Positions 8,409 through 15,649 are shown, numbered from the stretch's first letter. The stretch is DNA of 44,921 nt from JBQTIM01 sp052388135 (GCA_052388135.1 JBQTIM010000127.1:1-44921), one strand, 5' to 3'. Translations and numbers: made by a program. Notes: generated by a model from the sequence alone, not told the origin.

Positions 8409-9894
8409 GCCCTCCGTCCCCCGCTTTGCCGGGCCGCTTCCCGGTGAGGATGTCCCGCACTTCCGGCAAAGTCCTGTCGTCCACCAGCACCCACAGGACG
8501 TCGCCGCCCTCCAGGACGGTCTGCCCGGCCGGCACCAAAAACTTTTCTCCGCGGCACGCCAGCACGATGAGGCTTTCCGCCGGCAAACCCAGCTCCACGA
8601 TGGTTTTCCCCGCCGCTCCGCCCTGATAGGGCACGATCAGGTCCGTGAGCCGCATGTCCACTCCTTCCATGCGGTCCATCTCGATGGGCCCCGGCCGCCG
8701 CCGGGCGCGGGGCGCGTCCACTTCCAGCAGGCGGGCCACCCAGGGAATGGAAACGCCCTGCACCAGCGCCGACGTGAGCACGATGAAAAACACCAAGTGG
8801 AAAATCAGATCGGCTTCGGGCAGGCCCGCCAGCCTTGGGAACGTGGCCAGAACGATGGGCACCGCGCCCCGCAGGCCCACCCAGGAGACCATGGCCTTCT
8901 TGCGCCAGCCCAGGCCGCTTCCCGCCAGGCACAAAAACACGGCGGCCGGCCGCGCGGCGAAAATAAGGAAAAAAGCGATCAGCAGGCCGGCCCCCGCCAC
9001 GGGGGTGAGGCGCGCGGGAAACACCAGCAGACCCAGGGCCAGGAACATGGCGATCTGCATGATCCAGGCCAGCCCGTCGTGGAACCGCCCCAGGCTGCGC
9101 TTGTGCAGGAAGTCGCTGTTGCCCATGGCCAGCCCCGCCACGTAGACCGCCAGAAACCCGTTGCCGCTTAAAAGCGTCGTGCCGCCGTAGGTGAGCAGGA
9201 CCAGGGCCATGGTGAGCACGGGATAAAGCCCCTCATGCTCCAGGCGCAGGCGGTTGATGAGCCAGGCGAACGCTTTTCCCAAGCCGTAGCCCGCCGCCAA
9301 CCCGACGGACATTTGAAGCAGGAACGCCGGGATCAAAGCCGCCGCGCCTCGATCCGGAAAAGAAAGCAGGCCGATGAGGCCCGTGGTCAAAAAGACCGCC
9401 ATGGGATCGTTGCTGCCCGATTCCATCTCCAGCAAGGGCTTCAGGCCGCCCTTCAGGTTGACGTTGCGCGCCCGCAGAACTGTGAACACCGCCGCCGCGT
9501 CGGTGGACGCCACGATGGCGCCCAAGAGAAGGCCCTCGAGCTTGCTCATTCCCAGAAGGGCGGAGGCGAACCATCCCACCAGGACCGCCGAAACCAAAAC
9601 GCCCAGCGTGGATAAGGACAGCGCCGGCCACAGCACGGGCCGCGTTTCCTCCCAATCCGTCTCCAGGCCGCCGGCGAACAGGATGAAGCACAGCGCCGCC
9701 ACGCCCAGCCCCTGCGCCAGGTTCGGATCGTCGAAATGCACGCCGCCCGGGCCCTCGGAGCCGGCCAGCATGCCCAGGGCGAGGAAGATCAGCAGGGAGG
9801 GAATTCCCAGACGGTCGGAGGCCTTGCTCAGCACCACGCTCAAGAGCAGAAGCGCCGCCGCGCCGGCCAGAAGAGTTTCCAGGGGAAGATCCAT
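8380..9894 (-). CDS. CPA1-family K+/H+ (or Na+/H+) antiporter, NhaP2/CvrA type
   Basis: The 504-residue protein has about 12 hydrophobic segments in the first 385 residues, with the CPA1 exchanger motifs STDAAAVF (130-137) and SGSNDPMAV (159-167) carrying the transport Asp residues. A cytoplasmic tail (about 400-490) ends in a TrkA_C-like region (IVELGLPAESLIVLACRGE), which supports the NhaP2/K+ antiporter group. These carriers expel monovalent cations in exchange for protons. The gene is convergent with the signalling operon and shares 29 bases with the last receiver gene. A TAGAAT hexamer ends only 6 bases before the ATG. Confidence 0.88.
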   Translation of the reverse strand: MDLPLETLLAGAAALLLLSVVLSKASDRLGIPSLLIFLALGMLAGSEGPGGVHFDDPNLAQGLGVAALCFILFAGGLETDWEETRPVLWPALSLSTLGVLVSAVLVGWFASALLGMSKLEGLLLGAIVASTDAAAVFTVLRARNVNLKGGLKPLLEMESGSNDPMAVFLTTGLIGLLSFPDRGAAALIPAFLLQMSVGLAAGYGLGKAFAWLINRLRLEHEGLYPVLTMALVLLTYGGTTLLSGNGFLAVYVAGLAMGNSDFLHKRSLGRFHDGLAWIMQIAMFLALGLLVFPARLTPVAGAGLLIAFFLIFAARPAAVFLCLAGSGLGWRKKAMVSWVGLRGAVPIVLATFPRLAGLPEADLIFHLVFFIVLTSALVQGVSIPWVARLLEVDAPRARRRPGPIEMDRMEGVDMRLTDLIVPYQGGAAGKTIVELGLPAESLIVLACRGEKFLVPAGQTVLEGGDVLWVLVDDRTLPEVRDILTGKRPGKAGDGGLRPDSSEIS

Positions 9895-9900
9895 GCCACC

Positions 9901-9906
9901 ATTCTA
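9901..9906 (-). promoter_or_regulatory. -10 hexamer 6 bases before the antiporter ATG (possible leaderless start)
   Basis: On the minus strand TAGAAT is followed by GGTGGC and then ATG 9894. Transcription from this hexamer would begin at or next to the start codon. No convincing -35 was found. Confidence 0.35.
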
Positions 9907-9940
9907 GCCCATCGCTCACCGCGAATCCACTTGAGCGCGC

Positions 9941-9970
9941 TTGACGGGCCTCGCGGCCATATGGTAAAAA
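9941..9970 (+). promoter_or_regulatory. Promoter of the porin gene
   Basis: TTGACG (9941-9946) and TAAAAA (9965-9970) are 18 bases apart. The predicted start point falls just before the first hairpin of the leader, the same geometry as at both amtB promoters. Confidence 0.55.
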
Positions 9971-9979
9971 TTCATTAAC

Positions 9980-10021
9980 GGCACGAAGTCGTGCCGGTTG
10001 TCCGCGGACAGAGACGTCCGC
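9980..10021 (+). ncRNA. ANTAR-type dual-hairpin leader of the porin gene
   Basis: Hairpin 1 is GGCAC-(GAAGTC)-GTGCC (9980-9995) and hairpin 2 is GCGGAC-(AGAGAC)-GTCCGC (10004-10021), with 8 bases between them. Both loops are six bases long with G at position 4; hairpin 2 also has A at position 1. This is the known signature of RNAs bound by ANTAR-domain antiterminators: paired hexaloop stem-loops with A1/G4. The 3' strand of hairpin 2 also forms the 5' strand of the terminator that follows, so the two structures exclude each other. The call rests on manual folding. Confidence 0.7.
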
Positions 10022-10047
10022 CCCCCCAACGCGGGAGGATTTTTTTT
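10017..10047 (+). terminator. Leader terminator 1 of the porin gene
   Basis: TCCGCCC (10017-10023) pairs with GGGAGGA (10033-10039) with one G-A mismatch and is followed by eight T. It shares 10017-10021 with leader hairpin 2, as expected for antitermination control. Confidence 0.6.
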
Positions 10048-10061
10048 GTCCCGGAAGATTT

Positions 10062-10108
10062 GGACGACGGCGTCCGTCCCGCGTTCCGCGGGGCGGGCGT
10101 TTTTTTTT
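10062..10108 (+). terminator. Leader terminator 2 of the porin gene, preceded by an overlapping hexaloop hairpin
   Basis: A 12-pair stem (10071-10082 with 10088-10099, two G-T pairs, loop GTTCC) is followed by nine T, a textbook intrinsic terminator 28 bases before the porin ATG. Just upstream GGAC-(GACGGC)-GTCC (10062-10075) is another six-base-loop hairpin with G at loop position 4. Its 3' strand shares bases 10071-10075 with this terminator. It looks like a second antitermination step in the same leader. Confidence 0.65.
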
Positions 10109-10136
10109 AAGGCGCATCCCAAGGAGGAGCGAACTT

Positions 10137-11411
10137 ATGGACAAGCGCGTCTGGAGAACGATGGCGGCGGCCCTGGCGGTGTTGGCGGCGGGAGAGGTTT
10201 CCCTCCTGCGGGCCGGCGCTCTGACGGTGGGCGGCGACAAGACCCAAGGCGACGTCTACGGCTTCGTGCTGACCAACTTCATCTACAACCGGCGGCGGCC
10301 CAACATGATCGACATCCCGCTCTTCGCCGTGTCGCGGTCCGTCGCCGGAGCCGGCGCCTCCACCTTCAACGGCAGCATCCGGCAGACGCGCCTGGGCTTG
10401 AACGTGTCCGGCGACCTCTCCGAGTTTTGGAAATACGCCGCCAACGTGGAGGGCGATTTCTGGGGCCTGCGGGCGACCTCGGCCGGCGGCAACGACATCA
10501 TTCAAACCGCTCCGCGCCTGCGCCAGGCGTTCCTGCGCGTAACCACCAAGAGCCAGGGCCAGGCCTGGACGCTCACCGCGGGGCAGGACTGGGTGTCGAC
10601 GCTCGCGCCCTTAAACCCCGTCTCCCTGGCCCACGCCGCGGTGCCGCAGATGAGCATGGCGGGCAATCTGTGGAACCGCCTGCCCCAGCTCCGCGCCGAC
10701 TACGCGCTGGAACGCGGCGTTTCCACCTACGCCGTGAAGGCCGCCGTCCTGCGCCCCTTCTCGGCGGACTTGACCGGCGCCGCCGTGGGCGGCGTGAACC
10801 AAGCGAACCAGACGGACCAGCCCGGCTCCGGCGAGCTCAGCGCCTCGCCCATGGTCCAGGGCCTGCTGGAAGCCGGCCGCAAACTGGGCGGGCGGCCTTA
10901 CACGTTGGGCGTCTCCGGGTCCATCCATCGCCAAACGTTCGAAGCGCCCGCCGCGGCGCCCGCCGGCGTGACCCCGGGCAGCTCCTATTTCTCCACCACG
11001 GTTTCCGGCCACGCGGTTCTGGCGCTCCACCGAAGGCTGACGCTCAAGGGTGAAGCCTTCGCGTCCAAGGGCAACCGCGGCCTGCAGGGTCTCTCGGGCG
11101 TGCGCGCCTCGGGGACGGACGTGGAGGCGGTGCCCAGCCGGGGCGGCTGGGGCGAGGCCGGCGTCAAGCTGAGCGACAAAGTGACTCTGAACGGCGCCTG
11201 GGGCGCCGAGGACCCCGATGACAGCGGCATTCCGGCGGGAACGGGGGCGGGCAACATCGTGCGCAACCGAATTGTTTCAGGCAACGTGATCGTGGCGTGG
11301 ACGGCGTCCCTGGCCGGCGCCTTGGAATACAACAATGTGCGGACATGGTTCGCGGGCGCCAAACCGGGCGAGGCCGATCATTACAACGCCGCGTTTCAAA
11401 TGAAGTTCTAA
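10137..11411 (+). CDS. Outer-membrane porin, DcaP-like
   Basis: The 424-residue protein has an N-terminal signal (residues 1-27, hydrophobic core MAAALAVLAAGEVSLL), then GDVYGFVLTNFIYN. This resembles the opening GFVxxxxIY pattern of DcaP-type trimeric porins. Alternating amphipathic strands follow, ending in the terminal aromatic YNAAFQMKF, a typical last barrel strand. Start ATG 10137 has AAGGAGGAG at 10121-10129. It is preceded by a promoter, an ANTAR-type RNA and two terminators, and followed by two ammonium transporter operons with the same kind of leader. I infer that it lets a nitrogen compound across the outer membrane when nitrogen is short. The exact porin family is moderately secure. 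Confidence 0.7.
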   Translation: MDKRVWRTMAAALAVLAAGEVSLLRAGALTVGGDKTQGDVYGFVLTNFIYNRRRPNMIDIPLFAVSRSVAGAGASTFNGSIRQTRLGLNVSGDLSEFWKYAANVEGDFWGLRATSAGGNDIIQTAPRLRQAFLRVTTKSQGQAWTLTAGQDWVSTLAPLNPVSLAHAAVPQMSMAGNLWNRLPQLRADYALERGVSTYAVKAAVLRPFSADLTGAAVGGVNQANQTDQPGSGELSASPMVQGLLEAGRKLGGRPYTLGVSGSIHRQTFEAPAAAPAGVTPGSSYFSTTVSGHAVLALHRRLTLKGEAFASKGNRGLQGLSGVRASGTDVEAVPSRGGWGEAGVKLSDKVTLNGAWGAEDPDDSGIPAGTGAGNIVRNRIVSGNVIVAWTASLAGALEYNNVRTWFAGAKPGEADHYNAAFQMKF

Positions 11412-11448
11412 CGCCGTCCGCCCGCCGGGACCCGCCGCGATTTTTTTC

Positions 11449-11477
11449 TTGACAGAAAGGGGGGACTCGGTTACAAT
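11449..11477 (+). promoter_or_regulatory. Promoter of the amtB1-glnK1 operon
   Basis: TTGACA (11449-11454) is a perfect -35; TACAAT (11472-11477) lies 17 bases downstream. The leader hairpin starts 6 bases after the -10. Confidence 0.75.
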
Positions 11478-11483
11478 CACGCC

Positions 11484-11529
11484 AAGTACAACGCCGTACT
11501 TGATTTCACCCGTTGGGACGATGCCGTCC
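11484..11529 (+). ncRNA. ANTAR-type dual-hairpin leader of amtB1
   Basis: Hairpin 1 is AAGTAC-(AACGCC)-GTACTT (11484-11501), whose six-base loop has A at position 1 and G at position 4, matching the ANTAR-target consensus exactly. Hairpin 2 is GGAC-(GATGCC)-GTCC (11516-11529) with G at loop position 4. Bases 11527-11529 also belong to the terminator stem, so forming hairpin 2 would disrupt termination. In Klebsiella nas, Enterococcus eut and Geobacter nitrogen genes, phosphorylated or activated ANTAR proteins stabilise such hairpins and allow read-through. Confidence 0.78.
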
Positions 11530-11557
11530 TCCTCACATTCGTGGGGAGGATTTTTTT
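11527..11557 (+). terminator. Leader terminator of amtB1
   Basis: A ten-pair stem (11527-11536 with 11541-11550, one G-T pair, loop ATTC) is followed by seven T. It lies about 100 bases upstream of the amtB1 start, so it must be overcome for expression. Confidence 0.8.
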
Positions 11558-11655
11558 ATTTAAGCCGGGGTTTGTTTCGAAAACGATGGGGTCTCGAGAG
11601 GCGCGACGGATAGCCGCGCCGCAAACGCCCGAGCGATAGATCCAAGGAGGATGTC

Positions 11656-13209
11656 ATGTTCAGGTTGAGAAAACTGTTGTGGGGCGGGGCCTTGCTCTCG
11701 CTCCTGGGAACGGGGGTTCCCTTCCCCGTCGCGTCGCACGCGGAGGAAACGCCCGCCGTGGAAGCCGCCGCCGCGCCCGCCGCGCCGAGCCTGGAGGAGC
11801 AGGTGGCTTCGCTTACCGCCGCGACGGCCGACCGCGAAGTGGCCGCCGACACGCTCTGGGTGCTGATCACGGCCTTCCTGGTGTTCTGGATGAACGCCGG
11901 CTTCGGCCTGGTGGAGTCGGGTTTCTGCCGCGCCAAGAACGCCGTCAACATCCTGTCCAAGAACTTCATCGTGTTCGCCCTGTCCTCCATCGCCTTCTAC
12001 GCGGTGGGCTGGGGTCTCATGTTCGGCGACGGCAACGCCTTCATGGGCTTGAAGGGCCTGTTCATGCTCTCCGGGGCGGACAACAGCCCGGCCACGGGCG
12101 ACGCCTACGCGGGCGTTTATTCCTCCATCAGCTGGACGGGCGTGCCGCTTTCGGCGAAGTTCTTCTTCCAGCTGGTCTTCGCCGGCACCGCCGCCACCAT
12201 CGTCTCCGGCTGCGTGGCCGAGCGCATCAAGTACGTCAGCTTCATCGCCTTCTCCCTCCTGCTGGTGGGCATCTCCTATCCCATCACCGGCCACTGGATA
12301 TGGGGCGGCGGCTGGCTGGCGGCCAAGGGCTTTTGGGACTTCGCCGGCTCCACCGTCGTCCACACCGTGGGCGGCGTGGCGGGCCTGGCCGGAATCCTGA
12401 TGCTGGGGCCCCGCATCGGCAAGTACCGCCCCGACGGGACCGTCAACGCCCTTCCGGGCCACAACATGACCTCGGGCATGCTGGGCTGCCTCATCCTGTG
12501 GCTGGGCTGGTTCGGGTTCAACCCCGGCTCCACCATGGCCGCGGACCCGGGCGCCATCTCCCACATCGTGAACACCACCAACCTGGCGGCGGCGGCGGGC
12601 CTTCTGGCCGCCACGGCCACGGCCTGGCTGGTCATCGGCAAGCCCGACCTGGGCATGACCATCAACGGCTGCCTCGCGGGCCTGGTGGCCATCACGGCCC
12701 CTTGCGCCTTCGTCTCCCTGCCGGCCTCGCTGATCATCGGCGCGGTGGGCGGCGTTCTGGTGGTCTTCGCCGTGCTGTTCTTCGACAAGATTAAAATCGA
12801 CGACCCGGTGGGCGCCCTGGCCGTGCACTTGTGCAACGGCGTTTGGGGCACCCTGGCCGTGGGCCTCTTCGCCGTGGACGGCATCACCGGCGCTTCCACC
12901 GGCAACGGCCTGTTCAACGGCGGAGGCTTCAAGCTCCTGGGCGCGCAGATCCTCGGCTCGGGCAGCGTGATCCTCTTCACCCTGGTGGTCTCCCTGGTGT
13001 TCTGGGGCGTCATCAAGGCGGTGCTGGGCCTGCGCGTGACGCGCGACGAGGAAATCCGCGGCCTGGACATCGACGAGCACGGCATGGAGGCCTACGCCGG
13101 CTTCCAGACTTTCCCGGCGGAGTACAGCGTGACCCCGGCCGGCGGCAACGGCGGGGGAACCCCGGCTCCCTCGAAGTCCGACAAAGAACCGGTCCGGGCG
13201 GGGAGGTAA
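11656..13209 (+). CDS. amtB: Ammonium transporter (Amt family), first copy
   Basis: The 517-residue protein has a cleavable N-terminal signal (residues 1-29) and an Ala/Glu-rich periplasmic lead, then 11 transmembrane helices. Typical Amt motifs are present: GFGLVESGFCRAKNAVNIL in the first helices, the twin pore histidines in STVVHTVGG and AVHLCNGVWG, and WLGWFGFNPGS. GFCRAKNA marks the Amt1-like branch, unlike the second copy in this block. It is preceded by AAGGAGGATGTC and followed after one base by glnK1. The C-terminus carries an unusual Gly/Pro/Lys-rich tail of about 30 residues. It conducts ammonium across the inner membrane, gated by the adjacent PII protein. Confidence 0.95.
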   Translation: MFRLRKLLWGGALLSLLGTGVPFPVASHAEETPAVEAAAAPAAPSLEEQVASLTAATADREVAADTLWVLITAFLVFWMNAGFGLVESGFCRAKNAVNILSKNFIVFALSSIAFYAVGWGLMFGDGNAFMGLKGLFMLSGADNSPATGDAYAGVYSSISWTGVPLSAKFFFQLVFAGTAATIVSGCVAERIKYVSFIAFSLLLVGISYPITGHWIWGGGWLAAKGFWDFAGSTVVHTVGGVAGLAGILMLGPRIGKYRPDGTVNALPGHNMTSGMLGCLILWLGWFGFNPGSTMAADPGAISHIVNTTNLAAAAGLLAATATAWLVIGKPDLGMTINGCLAGLVAITAPCAFVSLPASLIIGAVGGVLVVFAVLFFDKIKIDDPVGALAVHLCNGVWGTLAVGLFAVDGITGASTGNGLFNGGGFKLLGAQILGSGSVILFTLVVSLVFWGVIKAVLGLRVTRDEEIRGLDIDEHGMEAYAGFQTFPAEYSVTPAGGNGGGTPAPSKSDKEPVRAGR

Positions 13210-13210
13210 C

Positions 13211-13552
13211 GTGAAACTTATCATCGCCATGATCCAGCCCCACAAGCTGGCCGACGTGAAGAAGGCCCTGGACGACGCCCAGATCCACCTCATGACCGTC
13301 ACTAGCGTCCTCGGCGCGGGCCGGCAGAAGGGCTACCAGGAAAGCTACCGCGGCGCCAAATACGAGGTGAACCTTCTCAAGAAGGTGCGCCTCGACATCG
13401 CCGTGAACGACGACTACGTGGAAGCCGCCGTCCAGGCCATCACCAAGGCGGCCAAGACGGGCAGCATCGGGGACGGGAAAATCTTCATCGTCCCCCTGGA
13501 GGACGCCATCCGCATCCGCACCAACGAGCGGGGCAAGGCCGCCATCGGCTGA
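13211..13552 (+). CDS. glnK: PII signal protein GlnK, uridylylatable type
   Basis: This 113-residue protein starts at GTG 13211, after GGGAGG and immediately downstream of amtB1. It has the PII fold with T-loop VLGAGRQKGYQESYRGAKYE, including Q39 and the uridylylation residue Y51. The B-loop region TGSIGDGKIF and the C-terminal RTNERG are conserved. By the usual coupling, the deuridylylated trimer blocks AmtB1 when ammonium is ample, with 2-oxoglutarate and ATP/ADP setting its state. Confidence 0.95.
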   Translation: MKLIIAMIQPHKLADVKKALDDAQIHLMTVTSVLGAGRQKGYQESYRGAKYEVNLLKKVRLDIAVNDDYVEAAVQAITKAAKTGSIGDGKIFIVPLEDAIRIRTNERGKAAIG

Positions 13553-13571
13553 GCCGACCGTTCCGCACTAC

Positions 13572-13607
13572 GGCGCGCGGGGTGAAATCCCCGCGCGCCT
13601 TTTTTTT
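13572..13607 (+). terminator. Intrinsic terminator after amtB1-glnK1
   Basis: GGCGCGCGGGG pairs perfectly with CCCCGCGCGCC across a six-base loop (TGAAAT), followed by eight T. It lies 20 bases after the glnK1 stop. Confidence 0.92.
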
Positions 13608-13627
13608 GCCCGCCGCCTCAAGCCGGC

Positions 13628-13656
13628 TTGACAGGAAGGCCGGGCCCTTGTTATAT
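13628..13656 (+). promoter_or_regulatory. Promoter of the amtB2-glnK2 operon
   Basis: TTGACA (13628-13633) and TTATAT (13651-13656) are 17 bases apart. The leader hairpin begins 12 bases after the -10, as at the porin and amtB1 promoters. Confidence 0.7.
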
Positions 13657-13668
13657 TTCCGCCCCACA

Positions 13669-13730
13669 GGCACAGCGCCGTGCCCGCCGGCCATTCGTTC
13701 GCCCAGCCTTCCAAGACGACGCGGTCTTGG
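13669..13730 (+). ncRNA. ANTAR-type dual-hairpin leader of amtB2
   Basis: Hairpin 1 is GGCAC-(AGCGCC)-GTGCC (13669-13684), with A1 and G4 in a six-base loop. Hairpin 2 is CCAAGAC-(GACGCG)-GTCTTGG (13711-13730) with G at loop position 4. They are 26 bases apart, a longer linker than in the other two leaders. No terminator with a T tract lies between hairpin 2 and the ATG, so read-through control is not evident here. Bases CTTCC (13708-13712) could pair with the GGAGG ribosome-binding site at 13762-13766, and part of that stretch is used by hairpin 2. Control of translation is one possibility. Confidence 0.6.
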
Positions 13731-13775
13731 GCCATCCTGATCATCGCTGATGCTCCGACGAGGAGGTCTCAACAC

Positions 13776-15149
13776 ATGCGTTTTTCCTGGACGTTGGTCT
13801 TACCGTTGTTCGTTTTGTGGGCGGGCGCCGCGGCCGTTCCGGCCCGGGCCCAAGAGAGCGCGCCGGCCGCCGTGGAAGGCGCCGTCGCGCCGGCGGCTTC
13901 CGAAGCTCCGGCTTTTCCGGTGGATTCGGGCGACACCGCCTGGATCCTCACCTCCGCGGCCCTGGTCCTGCTCATGACGCCGGCCCTGGCGTTCTTCTAC
14001 GGCGGCCTGGTGCGGCGGAAGAACATGTTGTCGGTGCTCATGCAGTGCTTCATGCTCATGGGCCTCATCACCCTGCAGTGGGTGTTCTTCGGCTACTCGC
14101 TCTCCTTCGGCCCCGACGTCAAGGGCCTCATCGGAGGCCTGGACTGGTTCGGGCTCAAGGGCGTGGGCTTGGCGCCCAACCCCGACTACGCCGCCACCAT
14201 CCCCCACCAAGCCTTCATGATATTCCAGGCGATGTTCGCCATCATCACGCCGGGCCTCATCCTGGGGGCCTTCGCCGAGAGGATGAAGTTCTCCGCCTTT
14301 TGCGTCTTCTCCCTCCTTTGGGCCACGCTGGTTTACAACCCTGTCTGCCATTGGGTGTGGGGCGTGGGCGGGTTCCTGCGGCAGGACGGCGCGCTGGATT
14401 TCGCCGGCGGCGCCGTGGTGCACATCAACGCCGGCGCGGCGGCTTTGGCGGCGGCCTTGGTCCTCGGCAAACGGCGCGGCTATCCCAAGCATATGTCGCC
14501 GCCCCACAACCTGCCGTTCGCGGTGCTGGGCGCGGGCCTTCTCTGGTTCGGATGGTTCGGTTTCAACGGCGGCAGCGCCCTGGGTTCCGGCGCGCTGGCG
14601 ACCAACGCCTTCGTGGTGACCCACATCGCGGCGGCCACGGCGGGCCTGGCCTGGGCTTTCCTCGACTGGATATTCAACAAGCACCCCACCATGCTGGGCA
14701 CCATCACGGGCGCGGTGGCGGGCTTGGTGGCCATCACGCCGGCGGCGGGTTTCGTCAATCCCATGGGCGCGGTGGGCATCGGCGTCACCGTGTCCATGAT
14801 CTGCTACGTGTTCGTGTCTTGGGTGAAGCCCAAGGCGGGCTACGACGATTCCCTGGACGCTTTCGGCGTGCACGGCGTGGGCGGCATCTGGGGCGCGGTG
14901 GCCACGGGCCTTTGGGCCACCACGTCGGTGAACGCGGCCGGCGCCGACGGGCTTTTCTACGGCAACGCCGGGCTGCTGGGCGTGCAGATCAAAGCGGTGC
15001 TGGTCACGGCGGTCTATTCCTTCGTCGTCTCCTGGATCCTGCTCAAGCTGGTGGATTGGGCCCTGGGCCTGCGCGTGTCGGAACAGAACGAACGGATCGG
15101 CTTGGACCTCACGGAGCACCGCGAGGCCGCCTACACCCTTCTGGACTAG
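13776..15149 (+). CDS. amtB: Ammonium transporter (Amt family), second copy
   Basis: Start ATG 13776 is chosen because GAGGAGG lies 10-16 bases upstream and a signal peptide begins there (MRFSWTLVLPLFVLWAGAAA); the frame is open further upstream through the RNA leader, which is not coding. The 457-residue product has 11 transmembrane helices and the pore motifs GAVVHINAGAAALA and FGVHGVGGIWGA with the twin histidines, plus FFYGGLVRRKNMLSVL in the first helices, the standard bacterial AmtB form. Its C-terminus (GLRVSEQNERIGLDLTEHRE) is the usual PII-contacting tail. glnK2 follows after 10 bases. Confidence 0.95.
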   Translation: MRFSWTLVLPLFVLWAGAAAVPARAQESAPAAVEGAVAPAASEAPAFPVDSGDTAWILTSAALVLLMTPALAFFYGGLVRRKNMLSVLMQCFMLMGLITLQWVFFGYSLSFGPDVKGLIGGLDWFGLKGVGLAPNPDYAATIPHQAFMIFQAMFAIITPGLILGAFAERMKFSAFCVFSLLWATLVYNPVCHWVWGVGGFLRQDGALDFAGGAVVHINAGAAALAAALVLGKRRGYPKHMSPPHNLPFAVLGAGLLWFGWFGFNGGSALGSGALATNAFVVTHIAAATAGLAWAFLDWIFNKHPTMLGTITGAVAGLVAITPAAGFVNPMGAVGIGVTVSMICYVFVSWVKPKAGYDDSLDAFGVHGVGGIWGAVATGLWATTSVNAAGADGLFYGNAGLLGVQIKAVLVTAVYSFVVSWILLKLVDWALGLRVSEQNERIGLDLTEHREAAYTLLD

Positions 15150-15159
15150 GAGAGCGCTC

Positions 15160-15501
15160 ATGAAATACATCATCGCCATCATCCAACCGGACCGCCTGGA
15201 CGAGGTGCTCCAGCGCCTGGACGAGAAAGAAATCCACCTGGTCACCGTGTGCAGCGTCATGGGACGCGGGCGGCAGAAGGGCATCTCCGAGGTCTACCGC
15301 AGCCACACGGAGGCCGGAAGCCTGCTGAAAAAGACCAAGCTGGAGATGGCCGTCAACGACGATTACGTGAAGCCGGCCATGGAAGCCATCGCCAAGGGCG
15401 CCAAGACCGGCAAAGTCGGGGACGGGAAGATATTCGTGTTGGAGCTGAACGACGTGCTCCGCATCCGCACCGACGAGCGCGGCAAGGACGCCATCGGATA
15501 G
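15160..15501 (+). CDS. glnK: PII signal protein GlnK paralogue lacking Tyr51
   Basis: The 113 residues match GlnK/GlnB in length and core: IIQPDRLDEVL at the start, Q39 in GRGRQKG, TGKVGDGKIF and RTDERG. The T-loop differs: after EVYRS it reads HTEAGSLLKK, so position 51 is Glu and the Tyr uridylylated in the enteric proteins is absent. It should therefore not be modified by GlnD at that site and may respond to effectors alone. It is paired with amtB2 and expected to gate it. Confidence 0.93.
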   Translation: MKYIIAIIQPDRLDEVLQRLDEKEIHLVTVCSVMGRGRQKGISEVYRSHTEAGSLLKKTKLEMAVNDDYVKPAMEAIAKGAKTGKVGDGKIFVLELNDVLRIRTDERGKDAIG

Positions 15502-15521
15502 ACGGCATATTCTCATTGCGC

Positions 15522-15564
15522 GCCGGGGCGCCCGGAGAACCTTCGGGCGCCCCGGCCTTTTTTT
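15522..15564 (+). terminator. Intrinsic terminator after amtB2-glnK2
   Basis: A 13-pair perfect stem (15522-15534 with 15544-15556) with a nine-base loop is followed by one C and seven T, 20 bases past the glnK2 stop. Confidence 0.92.
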
Positions 15565-15577
15565 GAGGCGGCTCCCC

Positions 15578-15606
15578 TTCCGACGGAGGACGAATTTTGA
15601 TACACT
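15578..15606 (+). promoter_or_regulatory. Candidate promoter of metE
   Basis: An extended -10 (TGA before TACACT, 15601-15606) has TTCCGA 17 bases upstream as a weak -35. No riboswitch-like fold was recognised in the 44 bases between it and the ATG. Confidence 0.4.
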
Positions 15607-15649
15607 GGCCGGACCCCATTCATTGAAATAGGAAAAAGGAGAAACAATC

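Noticed and set aside
11441..11447. T tract after the porin gene as a terminator
   Set aside because: No convincing stem precedes the seven T; the tract lies right before the amtB1 -35.
11484..11529. Glutamine (glnA) riboswitch as an explanation for the amtB leader
   Set aside because: The conserved glutamine-aptamer core as I remember it is not seen, while hexaloop pairs overlapping terminators fit ANTAR targets in the porin and amtB1 leaders.
12276..13302. Long open frames opposite amtB1, and similar ones opposite metE and amtB2
   Set aside because: They are shadows of GC-rich codon use; their products are His/Gly/Arg-rich with no recognisable domains.
15565..15649. SAM, B12 or other riboswitch before metE
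   Set aside because: The leader is too short (about 40 bases) and shows no conserved fold.
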